From an uncultured Desulfobulbus sp. (GTDB taxonomy: Bacteria > Desulfobacterota > Desulfobulbia > Desulfobulbales > Desulfobulbaceae), in NCBI GenBank assembly GCA_946539945.1, contig CAMNHX010000068.1:1-7647 (forward strand): a DNA stretch of 7,647 nucleotides. The letters are read 5' to 3'. Below the pieces are notes generated by a model that did not search any database, was not told the origin of the DNA, and saw only the letters and a list, made by a program, of their open reading frames with translations. The translations under genes were made by a program, and so were the position numbers. Positions 1-5,290 of the stretch are shown here, piece by piece. Positions within the stretch are counted from its first letter, which is position 1; each line of letters begins with the position of its first letter.

Positions 1-168
1 TGGAGATCTTTTGAATGTTATCAGAATGTTACACTTGTGTAAACACCCCCTAGTTCGAGTAAACACTCCCTGGCTGCGCATGAACTGGATCGCGCCGCGT
101 TCATCCAGGGTCAAATGCGCTCCGGGCTTGCGTGGACACGTCGCCTGTGTACTCGGTTTTGTCTCCAT
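1..168 (-). pseudogene. IS30-like transposase N-terminal fragment, runs off left edge
   Basis: An open frame of 56 codons starts at ATG (168) and continues past the window start. A GGAGG ribosome binding site (complement of 178-182) lies 9 bases before the ATG. Residues 18-34 read HLTLDERGAIQFMRSQG, which resembles the N-terminal segment of IS30-family transposases (HLTLDER..IQ....G, the start of the helix-turn-helix region). After residue 34 the likeness stops: the next residues (VFTRTRGCLHKC) are not the expected rest of a helix-turn-helix, and the DNA there carries GTAAACAC repeats like those at insertion-sequence ends. I infer a transposase gene broken or interrupted near position 66, but the remainder is outside the window. 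It could instead be an intact gene of another HTH family. The family call is from remembered patterns, not a search. Confidence 0.42.
39..66. repeat. Two direct GTAAACAC repeats, 20-bp period
   Basis: GTAAACAC occurs at 39-46 and 59-66, each followed by a C-rich run (CCCCT and TCCCT). A third, weaker GTAAAC is at 202-207 and an inverted GTAAACA at 251-257 (reading TGTTTAC on plus). TGTTACAC at 27-34 faces the first copy as an imperfect inverted repeat. Spaced short repeats of this kind are typical of transposase binding sites at the ends of IS21-type elements. That assignment is inference; only the repeats are seen. Confidence 0.45.
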
Positions 169-171
169 AGG

Positions 172-229
172 GGCTTTCCTCCAAGGCTGGTTAGGGTGGG
201 GGTAAACTCATCCTACCAACCGGAAAGCC
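172..229. repeat. Imperfect inverted repeat upstream of the transposase-like start
   Basis: GGCTTTCC (172-179) is the exact reverse complement of GGAAAGCC (222-229). Inside them, GGTTAGG (189-195) can pair imperfectly with CCTACCAACC (212-221), giving a branched or bulged hairpin. No T-run follows on either strand, so it is not an obvious intrinsic terminator. On the minus strand it sits just 5' of the transposase-like ATG at 168 and contains its ribosome binding site region, so it could mask translation, as some insertion-sequence leaders do. Confidence 0.35.
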
Positions 230-278
230 TCCTGTGGAGACCTTACCCCATGTTTACGTTGAATTTACAATTGAGGGT

Positions 279-296
279 AAAAAGACAAAGCGGAAA
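279..296 (-). repeat. Partial copy of the dispersed intergenic repeat
   Basis: Read on the minus strand, this stretch is 18 bases identical to the first 18 bases of repeat copy A (4293-4310 plus strand): TTTCCGCTTTGTCTTTTT. Similarity seems to continue weakly beyond 296: CTCTATCCATTGC (plus strand, 297-309) resembles the reverse complement of the bases just before copy A. The second half of the repeat, with the CGCTTC/GAAGCG arms, is missing here. It lies 33 bases past the hrpA stop codon and supplies a T-rich stretch to that transcript. Confidence 0.6.
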
Positions 297-318
297 CTCT
301 ATCCATTGCCAAGGCAAT
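279..318 (-). terminator. Possible hrpA transcription terminator
   Basis: Ten bases past the hrpA stop there is a perfect 14-base palindrome, ATTGCCAAGGCAAT (305-318), able to form a short hairpin. Reading on along the minus strand, T-rich sequence ends in a run of five Ts (279-283), about 21 bases past the stem. A classical intrinsic terminator has the T-run directly after the stem, so this would be weak or would need Rho or another factor. Confidence 0.3.
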
Positions 319-328
319 CCCCCTGCTT

Positions 329-3300
329 TCACTCTACCCGGCGGCAGAGTCCTTCCAGCGCTGCCCATTTCTCCTTGAGCCGCTTTTCTGAAACCGGCGT
401 CTTGAGTCCCAGTTCCGGCGCAAACACGGCAATACGGAACTCTTCCACCAAGGCGGCGTATTCCCGCAGGGCCTGACGGCAGGGGCTGGACGCTCCAGCG
501 TGACGGCTCAACTTTTCCGCCTCTGCCAGACAGGACTCCGGGCCGCGCAGACGGCCAGCCTTGAGCGCATCCTTGGCCGGATCGTGCTCGGCCCGGTCAA
601 TGCGCAGGCGCAGAGCCTGCAAGTAGCGACAGCGATCCCGCAAATCCCCCGCAGAAAGCGTGTCTAGAAACTGCGTGGGCAGGATGCGCTCCACTGCCTG
701 CTGGTAGCTCTCTGCCCGGGCAGCATCAAAGCAGCGGGCCTTTTTGGCCCGGTCCTGCCACTGCGCAATATGCGCCACAGTCTCCCGACGCGCCCGCACC
801 GCCTGTCCCACCAAATCCAGGGCTGCTCTGGCCCGGCGGATCAGTCCCTCGCGCCGCACCAGAGCGCAGGCCGCGTCAAAGTCCGCCTGCGTGGGCAAAA
901 CGTCACAGGGCAGGGCAAAGACTGCATCCAGGGCAAAGGCAAAGAGCCGCCGTTGCAATTCCGCTGCGCCCAGTCCTGTACCCAGACTCAACCAGGATGC
1001 AGATTGCGCGGTTAGTGCCTCCTTGCACAGCTTGCGCAGGACCGCGCCTTCCCGGGCAAAGTCCTGCATCAGCAGGGCGTGCAGCCCGGCCCGAAGACTG
1101 GCCCGACTTTCCTCGCGGCTTGTGGTGTAAAAAACCTCCACCGTGCCCGCTGCACTGATCTGCAAGCCTGCATAGGCCAAAAGTTCCGGCTTGCCTGGTC
1201 CAGGCTTCAGGGTAAGCAGCGGTTGCACATCGTCCAGCCCGTCGGCCTGCACGAGACGACTGGCAGGCAGGTTCGCGCTTGCCTGATCCGTCGTTTGACC
1301 AAGAGAACTCTGTTGCGCTGCCAGTTCAGCCAAGGAACGGCCTTGGGCCACGGTCTGGCCTGCATCATCCTGCACCACAAAGCGCATCCGCAAGTGAGCG
1401 GGCAGGTTTTCCGCCTGCCAGTCAGCCCGAACCAGCCGCAGCTGATAGCGCCGCAGGATCACGCGCTCCAGTTCCTGATACAGGGAACCCTGATACAGGT
1501 TGAGACTGTCCAGAATGCGGTCCACCGCATCCGGCAAGGGAACCAGAGGACGCCGCAGATGCTTGGGCAGATGCTTGCAGAGGTACAAAACCTTTTCCGG
1601 CAAGAGACCAGGAACCAGCCATTCAAAGGGTTGCGGGTCCAATTCTGCCAGATGGCGAAGCGGGATCAGGGCGCTTACGCCATCATCCTCTTCGCCCGGC
1701 GCAAAGTGGTAGCGCAGGGGAATCTCCAAGCCGCTACTGCGCAGGCTGGGCGGATAGCGGTACAACTCGTCGCTGTCTGGCGCGGCCTGGCTCATGTCTG
1801 CCTCACTCATGCGGAGGAAGGCATCTGAACCTGCATCCCGGATCAGCCGCTTCAGGCTGCTGCGGTCACAGACCTCGCCCAGACGGCTGGCGTAAAAGGC
1901 GACCAAGACCTCTTCATCTACCATGATGCCGCGTCGCCGCACACGGTCTTCCAGTTCCTCAAAGTGCTGGCGCAGGGCCAGATTGTGGTCCAGAAAGGGA
2001 AAGGTTCCGCCAAGCTCTCCATCCACCAGTGCCCGGCGGATAAAAATCTCCTGCGCCTCGGCTCTGGTGCGGGCATTGATGCGGCCAAAATCCACCGGAC
2101 GGCCTGCCACAATGGTCAGGCCAAAGAGCGTGACCCGTTCAAGAGCCATGACGCGACCTGTCCTCTTCTCCCAGTGCGGGGAAGACCAGCTCTTCTTGCA
2201 TAAGGGACCTGCCAGCGCTTCCAGCCATTCCGGTTGAACGGCTGCAACTGTGCGCGCAAAGAGCTGGGATGTCTCCACAAATTCCGTAGCCACTGCCCAG
2301 TCCGGGCCGTGGTTGTACAGACCAGAACCGGGAAAGAGTATTACCTCCCTTCCGCCTGCCGCGAGATAGGCGTTTTTCTCCTTTTTTTGGCAAAGCCCGC
2401 GCAAAAAGCCACTGGCCAGCGCCTTGTGGACCGCATCATAGCCTGCGGGGTCCGGGTTCAGGCGCTGGCGCTGGCGGCACTCTGCGGGCAAGAGCCGCAG
2501 AATCTGCTCATGCACGTCCATCCACTCGCGCATCCGCTGCCAGGAGAGAAAATACGTCTTGCAGAACTTGGAAAGCCGGGAATTAGTGGGTTTTTCCCCT
2601 TCCTGAAAGAGCAAATCCCAGATGGCCAAAAGCCCCAGAAAATCCGACTGCCGGTGACGAAAGAGCTGGTGCGCCGCATCAGCCTTGCCCTCCTGGTCTG
2701 GCGGACGGACACGCGGGTCCTGGATGGACAGGGCCGCTGCCAGAATCACGCCTTCCCGCAGCGCCTTTTGGTGATCTGCCTCCAGAACAATCCGGCTGAT
2801 GCGCGGGTCAAGCGGCAGATGCGCCATGAAGCGCCCCACGCGGCTCAAGCGTCTCTCTTTGCCGTTTTTGCCGCTGGTTCTGGTGGCAGTAAAAGCCCCC
2901 AGTTCTTCCAGAAGCCGGTAGCCGTCTTTCAGGGCTGCGGCAGGCGGTGGATCAACAAAGGGAAAACCTGCTGGATCGCCCAGATGCAGGTCTGTCATTT
3001 GCAGGATGACTTCAGCCAGATTGGCACGCTGGATCTCCGGCAGGGTAAAGGCTTCTCGGCTCTGGAAATCCTCCTCGCTGTAGAGCCGGATGCACAGACC
3101 TGGCCCCACGCGGCCGCAACGCCCCCGACGCTGTTCGCAACTGGCCTGGGAGACGCGCTGCACGCGCAGGCTGGTGGTTCCGCTTTTCGGGTTGTAGCGC
3201 GAGATGCGGGCCAGCCCGGTGTCCACCACAAAGCGGATGCCGGGCACTGTGATGGAGGTTTCCGCCACATTGGTGGCCACAATGATCTTGCGCTTCTTTT

Positions 3301-4105
3301 CAGGCCGGAAAATGGCCCGCTGCGCTGTCGCAGGCAGACGGCCAAAGAGCGGCAGGAGAACATGACTGTCTGCCAGATGCTGCAGGCTGTCCAGGGTATC
3401 CATGATGTCGCGTTCTGTGGGCATGAACACGAGAATATCCCCGTCCAGGGGACGGGAGCAGAGGCTTTCCACTGCGGCTACAGCCTGATCCACATACGAA
3501 GTCTCGCTCTCCTCTGCGCTGTCGTTGGCCCAGTACTCTGTGGCAATCGGGAAACCGCGACCTTCAACCGCAATGAGGGGGGCCTTTCCGAAATGGGCGC
3601 TGAAGCGTTCCGCGTCAATGGTAGCAGACGAGATCACCAGTTTGAGTTCTGGGCGGCGGGGCAGCAGGCGCTTGAGAAAGCCCAGAAGAAAGTCAATGTT
3701 CAGACTGCGCTCATGCGCCTCGTCAACGATGAGGGTGTCGTACTGCCGAAGTTCCGGGTCCTGGCGGGTTTCAGCCAGCAGGATGCCGTCAGTCATGAAC
3801 TTGATGCGCGTGTCCTTTGAGGTCTGATCGTGAAAGCGTATCTTGCACCCGACCTGTGTCGGCTTGCCGAGTTCCTCGGCGACCCGGTCAGCCACAGAGA
3901 GCGCGGCAATACGGCGCGGTTGGGTACAGCCAATCAGGCCCTGTGTGCCGCGTCCGGCAGCCAGACAGAGTTTGGGCAGTTGGGTGGTCTTGCCGGAACC
4001 GGTGTCGCCAATCAGAATCAGGCACTGGTGTTCGGCAAGGGCTGCCACGATGTCAGCCTCACGGCTGGCAATGGGGAGATGGGGAAGACAGACAGGGGAA
4101 TTCAT
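329..4105 (-). CDS. hrpA: ATP-dependent RNA helicase HrpA (DEAH-box)
   Basis: A cytoplasmic DEAH/RHA-family helicase that uses ATP to remodel RNA; in E. coli HrpA has been linked to mRNA processing and to rescue of collided ribosomes. From the ATG at 4105 it is 1258 residues (E. coli HrpA is 1300). Seen in order: Walker A GDTGSGKTT (33-41), TQPRR (61-65), DEAH (128-131), SAT (160-162), ATNVAETSITVPG (277-289), arginine-finger motif QRRGRCGR (325-332), the HA2 region with SIQDPR (461-466), an OB-like part with FPGSGL (592-597), then from about 640 the long C-terminal domain (DUF3418) typical of HrpA but not HrpB. The frame extends upstream to a TTG at 4258, but that TTG lies within a promoter candidate and the added 51 residues look non-coding, so I chose the ATG. 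No strong ribosome binding site precedes it. The roughly 60-75 residue N-terminal extension of E. coli HrpA is absent. No frameshift or missing helicase motif. Confidence 0.96.
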   Translation of the reverse strand: MNSPVCLPHLPIASREADIVAALAEHQCLILIGDTGSGKTTQLPKLCLAAGRGTQGLIGCTQPRRIAALSVADRVAEELGKPTQVGCKIRFHDQTSKDTRIKFMTDGILLAETRQDPELRQYDTLIVDEAHERSLNIDFLLGFLKRLLPRRPELKLVISSATIDAERFSAHFGKAPLIAVEGRGFPIATEYWANDSAEESETSYVDQAVAAVESLCSRPLDGDILVFMPTERDIMDTLDSLQHLADSHVLLPLFGRLPATAQRAIFRPEKKRKIIVATNVAETSITVPGIRFVVDTGLARISRYNPKSGTTSLRVQRVSQASCEQRRGRCGRVGPGLCIRLYSEEDFQSREAFTLPEIQRANLAEVILQMTDLHLGDPAGFPFVDPPPAAALKDGYRLLEELGAFTATRTSGKNGKERRLSRVGRFMAHLPLDPRISRIVLEADHQKALREGVILAAALSIQDPRVRPPDQEGKADAAHQLFRHRQSDFLGLLAIWDLLFQEGEKPTNSRLSKFCKTYFLSWQRMREWMDVHEQILRLLPAECRQRQRLNPDPAGYDAVHKALASGFLRGLCQKKEKNAYLAAGGREVILFPGSGLYNHGPDWAVATEFVETSQLFARTVAAVQPEWLEALAGPLCKKSWSSPHWEKRTGRVMALERVTLFGLTIVAGRPVDFGRINARTRAEAQEIFIRRALVDGELGGTFPFLDHNLALRQHFEELEDRVRRRGIMVDEEVLVAFYASRLGEVCDRSSLKRLIRDAGSDAFLRMSEADMSQAAPDSDELYRYPPSLRSSGLEIPLRYHFAPGEEDDGVSALIPLRHLAELDPQPFEWLVPGLLPEKVLYLCKHLPKHLRRPLVPLPDAVDRILDSLNLYQGSLYQELERVILRRYQLRLVRADWQAENLPAHLRMRFVVQDDAGQTVAQGRSLAELAAQQSSLGQTTDQASANLPASRLVQADGLDDVQPLLTLKPGPGKPELLAYAGLQISAAGTVEVFYTTSREESRASLRAGLHALLMQDFAREGAVLRKLCKEALTAQSASWLSLGTGLGAAELQRRLFAFALDAVFALPCDVLPTQADFDAACALVRREGLIRRARAALDLVGQAVRARRETVAHIAQWQDRAKKARCFDAARAESYQQAVERILPTQFLDTLSAGDLRDRCRYLQALRLRIDRAEHDPAKDALKAGRLRGPESCLAEAEKLSRHAGASSPCRQALREYAALVEEFRIAVFAPELGLKTPVSEKRLKEKWAALEGLCRRVE

Positions 4106-4168
4106 GGTTTTTGTGCGGCTCTGCTCAATTCGGCCTGACCGGAAGCAGTCTGGCCGCTTTGTTTTGAA

Positions 4169-4182
4169 GGGCGCTTCCGCCC
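4169..4182 (-). other. Small hairpin in the hrpA leader
   Basis: GGGCG (4169-4173) and CGCCC (4178-4182) form a perfect 5-bp stem closed by a four-base loop, GAAG in the minus-strand RNA. It lies between the candidate hrpA promoter and the ATG, 64 bases before the start. No T-run follows. No known riboswitch or leader family is recognised, and the role is unknown. Confidence 0.3.
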
Positions 4183-4230
4183 CGGTATGAATGCCGGAGT
4201 CTCCGCGCCAAATACCGGATGGGGCAGAAG

Positions 4231-4258
4231 AGAATACAGGGGTACAAAGAATTGGCAA
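4231..4258 (-). promoter_or_regulatory. Candidate hrpA promoter (sigma-70 type)
   Basis: On the minus strand TTGCCA (4253-4258; five of six bases of TTGACA) is followed after 16 bases by TATTCT (4231-4236; four of six of TATAAT). Transcription would begin near 4224 and give a leader of about 120 bases before the ATG at 4105. The position supports hrpA being transcribed separately from the upstream lprI-like gene. Found by eye only. Confidence 0.4.
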
Positions 4259-4292
4259 ACAAGTTTACCGTGCTGGCGCACCGAATAGAGCC

Positions 4293-4345
4293 TTTCCGCT
4301 TTGTCTTTTTCCGCCTTTCACCGCTTCGCTGGAAAGCCTGAAGCG
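4293..4345 (+). repeat. Dispersed intergenic repeat, copy A (53 bp)
   Basis: This 53-bp unit aligns without gaps to copy B at 4949-5001. The first 16 bases (TTTCCGCTTTGTCTTT) are identical, a 5-base block differs (TTCCG here, GTACT in B), and the last 32 bases are identical except one (C here, T in B). The second half holds the inverted repeat CGCTTC...GAAGCG around a 12-base loop. Both copies are in non-coding DNA in the same orientation. Strong conservation of an apparently untranslated unit suggests a REP-like element. Confidence 0.8.
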
Positions 4346-4461
4346 TGAAACCCCCCGGTTCAACGGTGTACAAAACCGCTCTTTGCGTGTGCGCTCCAGT
4401 CTCTCCGGAAAGCGTCCCGCGCTCAAAGGCATTGCAAAGCAACACAGCCCTGTCCCGGACG

Positions 4462-4516
4462 CTACGCCCCACAATCCGCAGCATTCCATGCTTGAAGTCC
4501 AGACTGTGGGGCGCAG
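4462..4516 (-). other. 15-bp stem-loop downstream of the lprI-like gene
   Basis: The arms 4462-4476 and 4502-4516 are near-perfect inverted repeats around a 25-base loop that holds a second small hairpin (AGCAT/ATGCT). As minus-strand RNA all 15 positions pair, 13 as Watson-Crick and two as G-U. As plus-strand RNA the same two positions would be A-C mismatches. This asymmetry points to a transcript from the minus strand, the strand of the lprI-like gene, whose stop codon ends 27 bases before the outer arm. No T-run follows the stem, so it may be a 3' end stabiliser, a Rho-type end or a structured RNA rather than an intrinsic terminator. Confidence 0.5.
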
Positions 4517-4543
4517 TACATGAGGAAAGCGAAAACAGCACAC

Positions 4544-4882
4544 TCAAGGCATTCCGCGACGGCTTATCCTCTCATACTGATAGGTCGTCTTTTCATACCA
4601 GTTTCTGATGCAGGTTTTGTTCGTGCATCTGTTCCGCTCTGCCAGTCTGGCCCGGGCATAAGCCTGGAATCTTCTGGAATTGCCAGTCGTCTTCCGGGCC
4701 TCGTTGTAGGCGTCATCCAGAAGATCATCGGCAGCGGAAATTTCCTCGTCATCGCAAATGACCCTTTCCACATAGGTACGCGCCTTGGCACAGTTGAAGC
4801 TCGCGGCCAAAAGCGGTTGCGCACTGACCAGAACACAAAGGGAAAGGGTAAGGGCAAAGAAAAAAACGGTTTTCCGATTCAT
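4544..4882 (-). CDS. Small secreted LprI-like (DUF1311 family) protein
   Basis: Encodes 112 residues. The ATG at 4882 is chosen because a GGAGG (complement of 4889-4893) lies 6 bases upstream and because residues 1-27 then form a clear signal peptide: MNRK, a hydrophobic core, and cleavage probably after residue 21 (VSA) or 26-27 (LLAA). The frame continues upstream to 5023, but that part is translated repeat and should not be included. The mature part has the LprI layout: FNCAKARTYVERVIC near 29-43, DDEEISAADDLLDDAY (44-59), then RLAERNRC...C (79-91), with four cysteines (31, 43, 86, 91) that could form disulfides in the periplasm. LprI of Mycobacterium is reported to inhibit lysozyme, but most family members have no known function. 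Cys16 is not in a lipobox. The 438 bp to hrpA suggests an independent gene. Confidence 0.82.
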   Translation of the reverse strand: MNRKTVFFFALTLSLCVLVSAQPLLAASFNCAKARTYVERVICDDEEISAADDLLDDAYNEARKTTGNSRRFQAYARARLAERNRCTNKTCIRNWYEKTTYQYERISRRGMP

Positions 4883-4902
4883 GAGAAACCTCCAAAGGAA
4901 AG

Positions 4903-4940
4903 AAAAAAGTCCGGAAGGTGATGCTGCACCATGCGGCATC
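4903..4940 (-). promoter_or_regulatory. Leader hairpin and T-run before the lprI-like gene
   Basis: On the minus strand GATGCCGCA and TGCAGCATC (4932-4940 and 4920-4928) form a nine-pair stem with one non-Watson-Crick position and a three-base loop. Eleven bases further comes a run of six Ts (complement of 4903-4908), just before the GGAGG. A hairpin followed by a T-rich stretch in a leader can act as an attenuator, but the gap is too wide for a good terminator, so this is a weak suggestion. Confidence 0.25.
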
Positions 4941-4948
4941 TTAAAGCG

Positions 4949-5001
4949 TTTCCGCTTTGTCTTTGTACTCCTTTCACCGCTTCGCTGGAAAGTCTGAAGC
5001 G
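4949..5001 (+). repeat. Dispersed intergenic repeat, copy B (53 bp)
   Basis: Ungapped match to copy A at 4293-4345 with differences only in a 5-base block and one other base. Here the preceding bases add a further hairpin: AAAGCG (4943-4948) and CGCTTT (4953-4958) pair around TTTC. The second half again carries CGCTTC/GAAGCG around 12 bases. The copy sits in the region that would be the 5' leader or promoter area of the lprI-like gene, read in the opposite direction. Confidence 0.8.
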
Positions 5002-5010
5002 CGTCAGCGC

Positions 5011-5055
5011 GAAGATTCTCCATATCACTGAAAAGTCGCTTCGTTCAGCATGACA
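5011..5055 (-). repeat. TGTCATGCTGAACGAAG-type intergenic motif
   Basis: Read on the minus strand it begins TGTCATGCTGAACGAAGCG and runs to GAGAATCTTC. Sequences of this type (TGTCATGCTGA.CGAAG...) are widely scattered in bacterial intergenic DNA and give rise to spurious predicted peptides containing HAERS; here the frame would read CHAERSDFS. It abuts repeat copy B with only 9 bases between, suggesting a composite of repeats. Recognised from memory of the motif, not from a search. Confidence 0.4.
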
Positions 5056-5162
5056 GAAAAAATGCAAGCTTCAGGCTCCTGTTCCGGAAAAATCCCCTTC
5101 TTCCCGCGTCTCGAATTCATAAGTCCCTGTATTGTCGAGGGAACTGGCTGTCAAGAAGAAAA

Positions 5163-5178
5163 ACACAATATGTAGCGT
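5163..5178. promoter_or_regulatory. NrdR box 1 upstream of nrdJ
   Basis: ACACAATATGTAGCGT matches the published NrdR box consensus ACACWATATATWGTGT at 14 of 16 positions. NrdR is the ATP/dATP-sensing zinc-finger/ATP-cone repressor of ribonucleotide reductase genes. It normally binds two boxes about three helical turns apart. A second box starts exactly 32 bp further on. nrdR itself is not in the window. Confidence 0.72.
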
Positions 5179-5187
5179 TTTTTCTGC

Positions 5188-5216
5188 TTGCCAGGCTCTA
5201 TATATTGCGATACCCT
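5188..5216 (+). promoter_or_regulatory. Candidate nrdJ promoter
   Basis: TTGCCA (5188-5193; five of six of the -35 consensus) is followed after 17 bases by TACCCT (5211-5216; three of six of the -10 consensus). An alternative -10 is TATATT (5201-5206; five of six), but the matching -35 position is only a T-run. In either case NrdR box 2 overlaps the promoter. The nrdJ leader would be about 65-80 bases. No cobalamin riboswitch is visible in it. Confidence 0.4.
5195..5210. promoter_or_regulatory. NrdR box 2 upstream of nrdJ
   Basis: GCTCTATATATTGCGA matches the NrdR consensus at 12 of 16 positions, including the whole WATATATWG core. It is separated from box 1 by 16 bp, the usual spacing for the pair. 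It occupies the spacer of the candidate nrdJ promoter, which fits repression by blocking RNA polymerase. Confidence 0.65.
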
Positions 5217-5290
5217 GCCCATCCTGAATATTCGTCTCCGCTCCTGAAAACGGCGCGGATTACTCCAAACAAGAGCCTGAAAAACACAGC

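Noticed and set aside
11..205. 64-codon plus-strand frame at the left edge
   Set aside because: It lies antisense to the transposase-like frame, which has a better ribosome binding site and a recognisable motif.
2234..3820. 528-codon open frame on the plus strand
   Set aside because: It is fully antisense to the helicase and HA2-encoding part of hrpA. The peptide has no recognisable motifs, and long antisense frames are expected opposite GC-rich coding sequence.
4106..4258. Extended hrpA start at TTG 4258
   Set aside because: The TTG falls in a probable -35 element and the added residues do not resemble HrpA; ATG at 4105 is preferred.
4191..4523. 110-codon plus-strand frame (and minus-strand frames of 140 and 92 codons over the same DNA)
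   Set aside because: They translate repeat copy A and the stem-loop, overlap each other on both strands, and have no signal, domain or ribosome binding site.
5056..5290. Cobalamin riboswitch upstream of nrdJ
   Set aside because: No B12-box-like conserved core was found, and the enzyme needs B12, so repression by B12 would make little sense here.
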